Positions 7,395-15,962 are shown, counted from the stretch's first letter. The stretch: DNA of 44,561 nt from Fulvimarina sp. (GCA_002700095.1 PACL01000019.1:1-44561); one strand, 5' to 3'. Made by a program: numbers and translations. Notes: generated from the letters alone by a model not told the origin.

Positions 7395-8444
7395 TCAGTT
7401 CGCGCCGACCTTCAGGCCCTGCCAGACCTTCAGATATTCCTCGCGCTGGGCGTCGGTGACCGGCTCCTGGAACTGGACCCGCTCGGCGACCTCCGGTGCG
7501 CCCATGACCCTGCGGTTGAAGCTGTCCTCGGGCAGCGCCGCAACGGCCCGCTGGCTCGCCGACACCGGCGCGCCGACGCTTTTGTCCCACTCGGTGTAGA
7601 ACTCGGGCGAGAGCATGTAGTTGATGAACTTCTCCGCCCCCTCGACATTGGTCGAGCCTTGCGGAATGGCGAAGCTGTCGAGCCAGCCGACGGCGCCTTC
7701 CTCCGGCACGACGAGGGAGACCGGCAGGTTGAACTTCGTCTTCGCCCGGCCCGCCGAGCCCGACCAGTAGGTGCCGAGGTCGATCTGGTTCGACGCGACC
7801 ATCTGGTTCCAGTCGTTCTCCGAGGACCAGAAGGTGCGGATGTTCGGCAAAAGCTCGGTGAGCGACTGCTTGACGGCCTCGATGTCCTGGACGTCGTTGA
7901 TGCTCTGCCCGGTGGCCAGCGCCCCCAGCTGGATCGCCTCGACGGCGTCGTCGCGGATGGTCACGCGGCCCTTGTGGTCGTCCTTCCACATCTCCTTGAT
8001 GGAGGTCGGCGGGGTGTCGAAGGCCTTGTCGTTGATGGCGACGGTGGTCAGGCCCCAGGTCCAGGGCACGCCATAGGTCTTGCCGTCGACATTGAGCATC
8101 TTCGACTGGGCCTGCGCCTCGTTGAGGTCGCCGTAATTGGCGATCTTGGCGGTGTCGATGGGCTGGACCAGCTTTTCGTCGAGCGCCTGCTGCATGAAGG
8201 CGGCGTTGATCATCACGACGTCGTAGAGGCCGGGATTGGTCCGAAGCTTCGTCAGCATCTCCTGTTCGGAGTTGAAGAAGTCGTTGACCACCGTGTCGCC
8301 GGTCATCTCCTCGAAGGCCTTGGTGGCGAAGGGCTCGTCGGCGCCGTAGCCCTTCCAGTTGAGGACGTGGAGGTCCTTCGCCATCGCCGTCGTGCCGGAC
8401 AGGAGCAGGCCGAGGCCTGTGAGGATTGCGGTTGTCTTGTTCAT
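7395..8444 (-). CDS. Periplasmic substrate-binding protein, PotD/PotF type
   Basis: 349-aa binding protein. A signal peptide (MNKTTAILTGLGLLLSGTTAMA) with cleavage after AMA fits residues 1-22. The mature N-terminus KDLHVLNWKGY is the usual opening of spermidine/putrescine-type (SBP_bac_8) proteins, and the body keeps GTYWSGSAGRAKT and YMLSPEFYTEW. The start at 8444 is set by AAAGGAAA and by the signal peptide; longer starts would bury it. It begins 32 nt after the PfkB kinase. Being in an operon with a glycohydrolase and a sugar kinase argues for a ribosylated or nucleoside-like ligand rather than a simple polyamine. That is inference. Confidence 0.9.
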   Translation of the reverse strand: MNKTTAILTGLGLLLSGTTAMAKDLHVLNWKGYGADEPFATKAFEEMTGDTVVNDFFNSEQEMLTKLRTNPGLYDVVMINAAFMQQALDEKLVQPIDTAKIANYGDLNEAQAQSKMLNVDGKTYGVPWTWGLTTVAINDKAFDTPPTSIKEMWKDDHKGRVTIRDDAVEAIQLGALATGQSINDVQDIEAVKQSLTELLPNIRTFWSSENDWNQMVASNQIDLGTYWSGSAGRAKTKFNLPVSLVVPEEGAVGWLDSFAIPQGSTNVEGAEKFINYMLSPEFYTEWDKSVGAPVSASQRAVAALPEDSFNRRVMGAPEVAERVQFQEPVTDAQREEYLKVWQGLKVGAN

Positions 8445-8476
8445 CGCTGGTTTCCTTTCGGCCGTCTGCGGCCGGT

Positions 8477-9445
8477 TCAATGACCCATGTTCGTCGCGCC
8501 GGTTTCTCGCCGGTCTTGGTCCGCAAGGGACAGGAAGTGGCCGATCTCGTCGTGGGACGGGCCGCAGGCGCCGCCCTGCCGCGTCACCGAGATCGCCGAG
8601 GCGGCATTGGCGTATCTGACCGCATCGACGGCCGAGAGGCCGCGGGCGAGGGCTCCGACGAAGGCGCCGACATGGGTGTCGCCGGCGCCGTTGGTGTCGA
8701 TCGCCGCGACGGCGAAGCCGCGCACTTCGACCGGTGAAGCCTCGCGCGTCAGGAGATGGGCGCCGTTCTCGCCGTCGCGCAGGACGATGCCGCCCGCGCG
8801 CGGCATGCGGCCGGCCAGGATCGCTGCGGCCGCGTCGAGGCTCGCCTCGCCGCCGGCGATGGCCGCGATCTCTCGCCTGTTGGCGCTCATCCAGGCAGTC
8901 CGCGCCAGGATCCGGGCGAGGGCATCGGCGGGAATGTCGGCGACGACCGGCGTCGGATCGAAGATCACCTGTACACCCTCATCCAGCGCGTCGACGAGGG
9001 CAAGGACGGCCTCGCGGCTGTCCGGATAGGACAGGACGTAGCCGCTGACGGCCAGCCAGTCGCCCGGCGCCATCCGCTCGGCGAGGGTCTCCAGATCCTT
9101 CGCATGGGCCTCGGCGCCGGGAAAGGAGACGAAGGAGCGCTCGGCATCCGGCGTGATCAGCACCACGCAGTTGCCGCTGTCGATGCCGTCGAGCGGCGGC
9201 AAGAGGACGTCGATGCCTTCTGCGGCGAGGAACGCCCGCAGCGCGTCGCCGTCCGGCCCGGTGCCGAGATAGCCGCCGCAGGCGGTGGCAAGGCCGGTGC
9301 GGCGCGCCGCCGTCATCATGTTGACGGCGCCGCCCGGCGAGCGGGCAAAGCGCGTCGCCATCAGCTCGTCCGCCCGGCGGGGCAGGCCGGGAACGTGATA
9401 GACATAGTCCATCACCGCGCCGCCGATATGGACGAGCCGCGCCAT
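8477..9445 (-). CDS. PfkB-family carbohydrate/nucleoside kinase (YegV-like)
   Basis: 322-aa kinase of the ribokinase/PfkB family, phosphorylating a sugar or nucleoside hydroxyl with ATP. Signature 1 region GGAVNMMTAARRTGLAT (about 38-54); signature 2 with the catalytic Asp in DTNGAGDTHVGAF near residue 250. The start at 9445 lies 2 nt after the glycohydrolase stop, so the two are translationally linked. The order regulator-glycohydrolase-kinase is the same as E. coli yegW-yegU-yegV, where the exact substrate is also unsettled. Likely role: capture of the sugar released by the glycohydrolase. Confidence 0.88.
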   Translation of the reverse strand: MARLVHIGGAVMDYVYHVPGLPRRADELMATRFARSPGGAVNMMTAARRTGLATACGGYLGTGPDGDALRAFLAAEGIDVLLPPLDGIDSGNCVVLITPDAERSFVSFPGAEAHAKDLETLAERMAPGDWLAVSGYVLSYPDSREAVLALVDALDEGVQVIFDPTPVVADIPADALARILARTAWMSANRREIAAIAGGEASLDAAAAILAGRMPRAGGIVLRDGENGAHLLTREASPVEVRGFAVAAIDTNGAGDTHVGAFVGALARGLSAVDAVRYANAASAISVTRQGGACGPSHDEIGHFLSLADQDRRETGATNMGH

Positions 9446-9447
9446 GG

Positions 9448-10494
9448 TCAGGCCGCTTCCGTGGTCGGCGAGGGCGTCGGCGCGGCGGCATGGCGAAGGG
9501 CGAGAAGGCCCTCGGCGAGCCGCGCCGCATGGGCGAGGTCGAAGCCTTGCAGTTCGGCGATCCGGGCGACCGGCAGGCCGGACCGTCCGCTCGCCGCGCC
9601 CGCCATCGCCCCGGCGATGGCGCCGATCGTGTCGGTGTCGCCGCCGAGATTGGCGGCGATGACGGCGGCGCGCCAGGGATTGCCGTTGGCGGCGGCCACC
9701 ACCGCGAAGGCGGCCGGGATCGATTCCTGCGAGGCCACCGAGGTGCCGACGAGGTCGACGATCGCCGCGATGGCCGCCTGTTCGTTGACGCCGGAGACCA
9801 GCTCGCGGGCCCATGCGATGCGCGCCGCGATGTCCGGCGCGGCCGTCCAGGCGCCGACATGGCGGGCGGCCCGGGCCGCCTCGATGCCGCGCTCGGCCGC
9901 CTCGTTCCAGCCCATCCCGTCGATCGCCGCGCTGATCGCCGCGGCGACGGCGGAGGCCGAGGCAATGGCGACGCTCGTTGCGTGGGTCGCAGCGCAGCTC
10001 TCCTCGACCTTGGCCACCAGCCGGTCGAGCGGATCGACCGGCCATGCGATGCCGACCGGCGCGATGCGCATCGCCGCGCCGTTGGTTGTGCCCTCGCGGC
10101 CGGCCTCTTCGGGCGGCGTACCTTCGCGGATCAGGTCGATTGCCCGCTTGGTGGAGGGTCCGAGGAGGTCGTAGCTGCCGCGCGCCTTGACGTCTGTCTC
10201 CCAGGCGAGCAGCCGATCCACCCAGGCGCCGTGGTCGAAGCGGTCGGGGCTTTCCAGAAGCTGCTCGGCGAGCAGCAGCGTCTGCTCGGTGTCGTCGGTG
10301 ATCATGCCGGCGGGCAGTCCCCGCGAGACCGGGTGATCCTCGCTCGGCGGCACGAAGCGCTCGACATAGCCGTAGCTCCGCCGGATCTCGTCCGGCGACA
10401 GCAGCTGCGTCGGCATGCCGAGCGCGTCGCCGAGGGCGCCGCCGACGAGCGCCCCCATGGCGCGGTCGAATTGCTGGTCGTTGGCGTCGGCCAT
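9448..10494 (-). CDS. ADP-ribosylglycohydrolase family protein (YegU-like)
   Basis: 348-aa hydrolase of the DraG/ARH fold, which cleaves N- or O-glycosidic bonds of ribosyl compounds using two Mg ions. Metal-binding motifs: MITDDTEQT near residue 70 and GGDTDTIGA near residue 295. N-terminal DRAMGALVGGALGDALG is the family's opening helix. The ATG at 10494 sits 2 nt after the GntR stop, in the same TGACCATGG junction as the next gene. The family includes protein de-ADP-ribosylases, but in operon with a kinase and importer a small-molecule catabolic role is more likely, as in yegTUVW. Confidence 0.9.
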   Translation of the reverse strand: MADANDQQFDRAMGALVGGALGDALGMPTQLLSPDEIRRSYGYVERFVPPSEDHPVSRGLPAGMITDDTEQTLLLAEQLLESPDRFDHGAWVDRLLAWETDVKARGSYDLLGPSTKRAIDLIREGTPPEEAGREGTTNGAAMRIAPVGIAWPVDPLDRLVAKVEESCAATHATSVAIASASAVAAAISAAIDGMGWNEAAERGIEAARAARHVGAWTAAPDIAARIAWARELVSGVNEQAAIAAIVDLVGTSVASQESIPAAFAVVAAANGNPWRAAVIAANLGGDTDTIGAIAGAMAGAASGRSGLPVARIAELQGFDLAHAARLAEGLLALRHAAAPTPSPTTEAA

Positions 10495-10496
10495 GG

Positions 10497-11222
10497 TCAG
10501 AACTCTCGATGCAAGGCGAAATGGGAGGGATTGAGCAGGCTGGTGATGTGCTCCATCACGCGGCCTTCGCGGGTGCGGATGACGCGGCGGGTGCGCAGGA
10601 ACATCGCGCCGGGCTCGCAGCCGATGATGCCGGCGTCCTCGGCCCCGAGGGGCACGGCGTCGATCCACTCCTCGCCGTGGTCGGGGTGGAGCCCGGCCTC
10701 GCGCAGCGTCGCCTGCAGCGAGCCGTCGCGCAGGCCCTTCACCGGCAGGGTCTCGATCTCGGGCATCATCGGGATGCGCGAGTGCTCGATGGAAATTGGA
10801 TGGCCGTCCACCGCATGGGTGCGGATGCGGTCGAGGGCGATGAATTCGGAGCTTTCCAGGCCGAGCTTTTCGGCGAGCGCCGGGTCCGAGACGATCTCCA
10901 GCCGCAGCGTCCGCGTCACGGCGTTGGCGCCGGCCTTTTCCAGCGCCTTGGTCCAGCCCGCCTCGTCGGCGACGACGTTGCCGTCGAAGGTGACGAAGGA
11001 GCCGATGCCGACGCTGGTGGTGATCAGCCCGCGGCGCGCCAGCTCGCTGAGGCTCTTGCGGACGGTCGAGCGGCTGACCGAGAAGCGCCGTACCAGCTCG
11101 TTCTCGCTCTGCAGCTGGTCGCCATGGGCGAGCTGGCCGGAGCGGATCTCCTTTTCCAGGATCCGGGCGATCTTCTCCGGTTTTCCGGAGGCGATCGCGG
11201 AGGAAGCCACTGTCCGCGCCAC
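10497..11222 (-). CDS. GntR/HutC-family regulator with UTRA domain (YegW-like)
   Basis: 241-aa transcription factor. The winged helix-turn-helix is at about 17-80 (SENELVRRFSVSRSTVRKSLSELARRG), and the UTRA ligand-binding domain at about 95-238. It is the first gene of the operon 11222-4573, so it probably represses its own transcription until the imported compound or its phosphate accumulates. Start taken as GTG 11222; another GTG four codons in is possible. Two copies of a 15-bp direct repeat lie immediately upstream and overlap the promoter. Confidence 0.9.
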   Translation of the reverse strand: MARTVASSAIASGKPEKIARILEKEIRSGQLAHGDQLQSENELVRRFSVSRSTVRKSLSELARRGLITTSVGIGSFVTFDGNVVADEAGWTKALEKAGANAVTRTLRLEIVSDPALAEKLGLESSEFIALDRIRTHAVDGHPISIEHSRIPMMPEIETLPVKGLRDGSLQATLREAGLHPDHGEEWIDAVPLGAEDAGIIGCEPGAMFLRTRRVIRTREGRVMEHITSLLNPSHFALHREF

Positions 11223-11260
11223 TGTCTGAACCTGTCCATCATACTTGTCTGTACCTGTAC
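11223..11260. promoter_or_regulatory. Direct repeats, probable GntR operator
   Basis: TGTCTGAACCTGTCC (11223-11237) and TGTCTGTACCTGTAC (11246-11260): 13 of 15 positions identical, start-to-start 23 nt. One copy abuts the GTG start of the GntR gene, the other overlaps the predicted -10. This is the placement expected of an autorepressor operator. Confidence 0.55.
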
Positions 11261-11287
11261 TTTTCAGGATCGGTCACGGCTTGTCAA
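11259..11287 (-). promoter_or_regulatory. Predicted sigma-70 promoter of the GntR operon
   Basis: Perfect -35 TTGACA (11287-11282), 17-nt spacer, weak -10 AAAAGT (11264-11259) on the minus strand. The -10 is poor, but the -35 and spacing are ideal, and the operator repeat overlaps it. Confidence 0.45.
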
Positions 11288-11484
11288 TCGGGAAATCGCG
11301 CAGACGGATCGGTCTTGATGGAGAAAACCGTCACGCCCGCGCCCGGCTCCAGGGCCGGCGGTCGCACGAAGCTCGCGCGGCGCCGTTCAAAGTCCGGGGT
11401 TCATGGATTGGGGACACCTTCGGCAACGCAGGGCTCACGCATCGCCCGCTTCATCTGACGGAACCACCCCTGCCTGAAACGCAA

Positions 11485-11541
11485 GAGGCCCGCGCCGGAG
11501 CGCGAGCCTCTCACATCCCTGGCCGGCGAAGCCTCGCCGGC
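11485..11541 (-). terminator. Two hairpins downstream of the symporter gene
   Basis: 11522-11541 is a perfect 8-bp stem (GCCGGCGA/TCGCCGGC) with a 4-nt loop, 11 nt past the symporter stop. 11485-11510 is an 11-bp stem with one mismatch and a 4-nt loop; on the minus strand it is followed by TTGCGTTTC. Together they probably end the nic transcript. The U-tract is weak. Confidence 0.5.
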
Positions 11542-11552
11542 TGTCTGCTCGA

Positions 11553-13046
11553 TCAGGCGGCGGCGTGCCGGCCCGCAAGGCCCGGTATGCGCAGCGAGGA
11601 GTCGGCGGTGGCGATGAAGTCCTCGGCAAGATCGGTCCGGCTGCGTGTCGCAAGGCTCACGACGACGAACAGGGCGGCCGAGACCGGGAAGCCGAGGATG
11701 CCGGCGTTCAGCCCCAGGATCGAATTGCCGGTCAGATACATCGCGACGACGAAGATGCCGCCGCCGACGATCGAGGCGAGCGCCCCGGCGGCGGTGCCGC
11801 GCTTCCAGAAGAACGCGCCGACGATCGCCGGAACGATGACCACGAGGCCGGTCGAGGCGGCGACCGCCAGGACCGCGATCAGGCTGAACTGCATGGCGGC
11901 AAAGCCGAGCGCGATCAGCGAGATGATCGGGATGATCACCTTGCCGATCATCAGCTGCTTGCGGTCGTCGGTTCTTGTCGCGACATTGGCATAGACGTCG
12001 CGGGCGACCATCGAGGAGAGCGTCAGGAGGATCGAGTCGATCGTCGAGACGGCCGCCGCCAGGATGCCGACCATCACGACGACGCCGAGCACCGGCGGCA
12101 CGAAGTCCGAGGCGAGAAGCGTCGAGGTGGCGAGATCGGCATTGGCGAGATCGGGGAAGGCGACATAGGCCGAGAAGCCCCAGAGCACCGACACCAGCGT
12201 GTAGACGAAGCCGAAGGCGAGGAAGATCATCAGCATCCGCCGCAGCGCGCCGAGCGAGGCGGGCATGAACAGGCGCTGGGAGACCTGCGGGTTGGAGATC
12301 GCGAAGAAGAACCACGGGATCGTCAGGCCGAGGAAGGTGGTGAAGGAGAACAGGCCCGGGCCGGGAACCGTCAGCATGGCCGGGTTTCTCTCCGCCACGG
12401 CGTCGAACAGCGCCGTGAAGCCGCCGAGCTCGGCGACGACGAAGCCGACGACCGCGACCGAGGCGACGATCATCACCAGCGCCTGCAGGCTGTCGGTCCA
12501 CATCACCGAGCGGATGCCGGCGATATAGGAGAAGGCGATGGCGAGCACCGTGGCGACGATGATGCCGGCGCCGAAGGAGATCGCCCCGTCGCTCATGCCG
12601 GCGAGGAGATAGCCGACGCCCGCGAGCTGGACGGCCGCATAGGGCACGAGGAAGATGCAGCTGGCGACGGCCGCGGCCATCGCGACCCAGCGGCTGCCAT
12701 AGCGAGCGCCGAGCATCTCGGACGGCGTGACGAAGCCGAACTTCTTGCCGACGGCCCAGAAGCGCGGGCCGAAGATCGCCACCAGCGAGACGCCGGCGAA
12801 ATAGACGATCTCGAAGCCGAGCGCGCCGACGCCGCCCTTGTAGGTGAGGCCGGCGAGGCCGACCATCATGAAGGCCGAATAGGTGGTGGCGGAGTAGGAG
12901 AGGGCGGAGACGAGGCCGCCCATGGAGCGCCCGCCGATGAAGTATTCCGACATGGTCGCGGCTTCGCCGGAGCGCGACATGTAGGCGACGACGAGCGAGG
13001 CGACGATGTAGATCGCGACGCCGATGAGAATGAGGGTGACGCTCAC
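11553..13046 (-). CDS. Sodium:solute symporter (SSS family), probable nicotinate transporter
   Basis: 497-aa transporter with about 13 hydrophobic spans, and SSS-family features such as SEYFIGGRSMGGLVSALSYSATTYSAF near residues 33-59 and NPQVSQRLF in the middle. A GTG start at 13046 with GGGGGAGA before it overlaps the stop of the 60-aa partner gene by 4 nt (GTGA). Both lie at the 3' end of the nicEDXF operon. Known nic clusters use an MFS carrier (NicT in Pseudomonas putida); none is present here, so this pair probably imports nicotinate or 6-hydroxynicotinate with Na+. The substrate is inferred from context; the family assignment is firm. Confidence 0.88.
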   Translation of the reverse strand: MSVTLILIGVAIYIVASLVVAYMSRSGEAATMSEYFIGGRSMGGLVSALSYSATTYSAFMMVGLAGLTYKGGVGALGFEIVYFAGVSLVAIFGPRFWAVGKKFGFVTPSEMLGARYGSRWVAMAAAVASCIFLVPYAAVQLAGVGYLLAGMSDGAISFGAGIIVATVLAIAFSYIAGIRSVMWTDSLQALVMIVASVAVVGFVVAELGGFTALFDAVAERNPAMLTVPGPGLFSFTTFLGLTIPWFFFAISNPQVSQRLFMPASLGALRRMLMIFLAFGFVYTLVSVLWGFSAYVAFPDLANADLATSTLLASDFVPPVLGVVVMVGILAAAVSTIDSILLTLSSMVARDVYANVATRTDDRKQLMIGKVIIPIISLIALGFAAMQFSLIAVLAVAASTGLVVIVPAIVGAFFWKRGTAAGALASIVGGGIFVVAMYLTGNSILGLNAGILGFPVSAALFVVVSLATRSRTDLAEDFIATADSSLRIPGLAGRHAAA

Positions 13047-13225
13047 TGGTCTTCTCCCCCGAAGCTGGCGGTGGCCATGGCGTTGACGCCGATCACCAGG
13101 AGGCCGGCGACGGTCCAGAACAGGAAGGCGCCCTTCCAGCTCGCAACGTCTCCGAGGAGGACATACGGCACGAAATAACAGGCTGCGATCAGCAGCGCCA
13201 TCAAGCCGAGACTGAGTTTTCGCAA
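13043..13225 (-). CDS. Small two-span partner of the SSS symporter (60 aa)
   Basis: TTG start at 13225 with AGGAG six bases upstream; TGA at 13043 overlaps the symporter GTG. The protein has two hydrophobic segments (about LSLGLMALLIAACYFVPYVL and FLFWTVAGLLVIGVNAMA) joined by a short loop. Small membrane proteins of this size, such as YhdT beside PanF, often accompany SSS transporters and are thought to be subunits or assembly factors. Reading the frame further upstream would add a non-hydrophobic, Arg-rich stretch with no ribosome site, so the TTG start is preferred. Confidence 0.78.
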   Translation of the reverse strand: MRKLSLGLMALLIAACYFVPYVLLGDVASWKGAFLFWTVAGLLVIGVNAMATASFGGEDQ

Positions 13226-13400
13226 GGCATTCTCCTCCCAACAAAGCGGGGTTTCGGGACTTTCGATCGGGCATAGCTCTGCCGTCGCCGGACCGCTGTC
13301 CTGCCGACGTCGAGATGTACAGCGCGGTGGCAAAGAGCGCACCGCCTTTGTCGTGGAACCGGCGGCTGCGGCCCTGTCGCCGCGCCGTGCCGAATGATTT

Positions 13401-14030
13401 TCAGCGGTCTGCCAGGCCCTTCAGCCAGGCCAGCACGTCGTCGCTGTCGGTGACGTCGGCGTATTTCTGGCCCATGTCGTAGAGATTGGCGTCATGGGGC
13501 GCCTTCGCCCGGTCGGCGCAGCAATCGGCCGGCACCAGCACGTTGAAGCCGGACTGCACCGCATCGACGACGCTGGCCCGCACGCAGCCTGATGTCGTCG
13601 CGCCGGTGACGACGAGGGTATCGACGCCGGCGCCGGTGAGGATCGCGGCGAGGTTGGTGCCGAAGAAGGCCGAGGCGCCGTGCTTGACGATGAGCGCGTC
13701 ATCCCCGGTCATGCCGCAGGCGGCGTCGATCTCGACGAGGCGGGTGCCCACCATCAGCGCCGCCATGCCGGTCGCCTTCTTCAGCCAGGGCAGGCTGTCG
13801 CGCTCCAGCGGCGTGTAGGCGATGGTGGTGTAGATCACCGGCATGTCGGCGGAGCGGGCGAAATCCGTCAGCCGGCGCGTCGCGGCGATCTCGGCGCTCA
13901 TGTCGGCGGCGGTCGGGTACTGCGTGTCGGAAAAGCCGTAGCTGAAGTCGACGACGAGGATCGCGGGCTTGTCGCCGCGCGGGACGCTCGCGCCGAAGCC
14001 GGCATCCTTGTAGACGGTTTCCTGGGTCAT
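13401..14030 (-). CDS. nicF: Maleamate amidohydrolase
   Basis: 209-aa cysteine hydrolase of the isochorismatase fold. It converts maleamate to maleate and ammonia, the deamination step of nicotinate degradation. The catalytic triad is visible: D28 (VVDFSYGF), K116 (IVKHGASAFFGT) and C149 (TTSGCVRAS). ATG 14030 has GGAAAG ten bases before. N-carbamoylsarcosine amidase is a near relative with the same triad, but position directly after nicX and with nicD and nicE in the same transcript decides for NicF. Confidence 0.9.
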   Translation of the reverse strand: MTQETVYKDAGFGASVPRGDKPAILVVDFSYGFSDTQYPTAADMSAEIAATRRLTDFARSADMPVIYTTIAYTPLERDSLPWLKKATGMAALMVGTRLVEIDAACGMTGDDALIVKHGASAFFGTNLAAILTGAGVDTLVVTGATTSGCVRASVVDAVQSGFNVLVPADCCADRAKAPHDANLYDMGQKYADVTDSDDVLAWLKGLADR

Positions 14031-14112
14031 GCGGCTTTCCGGCGGCTCGATCGACGATGATGGAAGACCGCCACGATCCCTGTCGGACCGCGGCGGAGGC
14101 AAGGCGAGGCGC

Positions 14113-15144
14113 TCAGTTGCGCGCCATCTGCATCTCTTTGACGACGATGTCGCCGTCGATGACGATCGGCTCGTCGTCGAGGAACAGCGAGCAGCCGCGC
14201 ATCGGGATGTCGAGGTGGCAGGCGGTGTCGTTGGGGCCGCCGAGCTCGTTGTTCGGCCCGGTCGAGAACATCACGTTGCCGTAGTAGGAGCGCGGCTCCA
14301 TGCCCATGCCGCCGGGGAATTCGCCCGGCACCATGCGGTGCCACTTGGCATGCGGGTTCATGCCCCAGCCGACATGGCTCATGCCGAGGCCGCGCTTGTC
14401 GTTGAAGCCGTCCATGTAGCTCTTCACCAGCTCGGCATCGAGGCCGCCGCGGATGTCGGTGATCCAGCCCTTCTCGATCGTGTAGGTGATCGGATCGCGG
14501 ACATACATGTTCTGCGGCAGGAGGATGTCGCCGGGCGCGACGACGATCTGGCCGTCGACGCCGTCGTCGTCACCGCCGGTGAAGACGAAGCCCGACGGCC
14601 AGTGGTCCCAGCGGCCCGGCTCGTCGGTGCAGGCGTATTCGGTGACGGTCGGATAGGTGTTGAGCTTGTAGGTGACGTCGGTCCCGTGCGGCGAGGTGAT
14701 CCGCATCACCTTGGCCTTGGCGAGAATCTCGCCGCCGATCTCCACCTTCTCGCGGATCTCCTTGGTCGGCAGCATGCGGGCGAGAAGCTCCGGCGGCTCG
14801 ACGGCGGTGAGGATGCGGGTGCCGGCGGCCTGGATCGCCATCTGCTCGGGCGAGAACAGGAGGAAGATGCAGTCGATCAGCATGTCGCAGCGCTTCAGCG
14901 CCTCGACCGCGTCGGGCATCGCCGCAAGCCCGGTCTGGCCGACCGCCCAGGCGCCCGTCGGCGGCACCGCGGGCAGCCGCATGTGGTACATCTTGGCGCC
15001 GAGCCGGGAGCCGGCGGCCATGAAGGCGTCGGCATAGTCGAGCCGCTCGGAGCCCTGCGTCAGGACGATGAGCTTCTCGCCCTCATGAACGCCGGACATC
15101 TTGAGCTGGTGCAGGCAGATCTCGGTGAAGCTGAACGGATCCAT
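14113..15144 (-). CDS. nicX: 2,5-dihydroxypyridine 5,6-dioxygenase
   Basis: 343-aa Fe(II) extradiol-type ring-cleaving enzyme of the M29-aminopeptidase-like fold, turning 2,5-dihydroxypyridine into N-formylmaleamate. H257 (MSHVGWG), H310 and D312 (ACHLDIP) are placed like the iron ligands reported for Pseudomonas putida NicX (265/318/320, recalled), at a constant offset of eight. ATG 15144 is preceded by GAAGGA. Its product is the substrate of NicD, encoded 35 nt upstream. Confidence 0.93.
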   Translation of the reverse strand: MDPFSFTEICLHQLKMSGVHEGEKLIVLTQGSERLDYADAFMAAGSRLGAKMYHMRLPAVPPTGAWAVGQTGLAAMPDAVEALKRCDMLIDCIFLLFSPEQMAIQAAGTRILTAVEPPELLARMLPTKEIREKVEIGGEILAKAKVMRITSPHGTDVTYKLNTYPTVTEYACTDEPGRWDHWPSGFVFTGGDDDGVDGQIVVAPGDILLPQNMYVRDPITYTIEKGWITDIRGGLDAELVKSYMDGFNDKRGLGMSHVGWGMNPHAKWHRMVPGEFPGGMGMEPRSYYGNVMFSTGPNNELGGPNDTACHLDIPMRGCSLFLDDEPIVIDGDIVVKEMQMARN

Positions 15145-15179
15145 CGTCGCTGTCCTTCCCTGTTCGTCTCGAAAGGCCG

Positions 15180-15962
15180 TCAGGCCGAAAAATCCAGGAC
15201 AGCCTCGAGGAAGCCCTCGAAATTGTCCCACGGGATCATGTGGCCGGCACCTTCGACGGTGCGCACCTCGATCGCCGGGGCGAGCTCCCTGATCTCTGCG
15301 ACATCCTCGTCACGGATCACCGCCCTGGCGCCGGCCACGACGAGGCGCATCGGCAGTGTCAGATGCGGCAGGTCCTGGTGGATGTCGTCGGTGTGGAAGC
15401 CCTTGAACGCCGTGTCGATGGCGTCGAGCTGGCAGGTGTGGAGCCATTCGGCGCGCAGCGCCCGCTGCTCCTCGCTCCAGGTCGGGCAGAATTCCTTCAT
15501 GTCCTCGGCCGAGCATCCCTTGTCGGCCATGAGGATCGAATCCTCGTACCACGGCCATTTCGACGGGTATTCGCGCCGGCCCGGCCCGGAGACCGGAGGA
15601 TCGACGAGGACGAGACCGGCAAAGGCGTCGGGGGCGAGGCGGGCGGCGCGGATGGCATTGCGGGCGCCCATCGAGTGGCCGAGGACGATCGGCTTGCCGA
15701 GGCCGGCGGCCTTGGAGACTTCGATGGCGTCACGCGCCATGGCGTCGAGGGAATAGTCGAGCTCGCCCGCCTGGGAGAGGCCGCGGCCCCGCACGTCGAG
15801 GACGTGGACGTCGAACTTTTCCGTCAATCTCTCGGCGACGAAGCCCCAGGTGATCGCCGGCGAGGTGATGCCGGGAATGAGCAGCATCGCCGGGCCCTTG
15901 CCCGGATAGTGGATCAGGTGCTGGCGAATGCCGTTGGCGTGGACGTTGTAGCCGAAGGCCAT
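15180..15962 (-). CDS. nicD: N-formylmaleamate deformylase (alpha/beta hydrolase)
   Basis: 260-aa alpha/beta hydrolase that removes formate from N-formylmaleamate. Nucleophile S97 in GHSMG, acid D121 (LVDPPVS) and H241 (GAGHMIPWD) form the triad, with family-like spacing. ATG 15962 has AGGAGG nine bases before it. The neighbours are nicE (35 nt upstream) and nicX (35 nt downstream), so it belongs to the lower nicotinate pathway. Many alpha/beta hydrolases look alike; context supplies much of the confidence. Confidence 0.92.
   Translation of the reverse strand: MAFGYNVHANGIRQHLIHYPGKGPAMLLIPGITSPAITWGFVAERLTEKFDVHVLDVRGRGLSQAGELDYSLDAMARDAIEVSKAAGLGKPIVLGHSMGARNAIRAARLAPDAFAGLVLVDPPVSGPGRREYPSKWPWYEDSILMADKGCSAEDMKEFCPTWSEEQRALRAEWLHTCQLDAIDTAFKGFHTDDIHQDLPHLTLPMRLVVAGARAVIRDEDVAEIRELAPAIEVRTVEGAGHMIPWDNFEGFLEAVLDFSA

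Larger units (their letters stand above)
11223..11552. other. Intergenic region between GntR operon and symporter gene
   Basis: Holds the operator repeats and promoter of the GntR operon (11223-11287) and two hairpins behind the symporter gene (11485-11510, 11522-11541). Nothing recognisable lies in 11290-11480. Confidence 0.6.
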
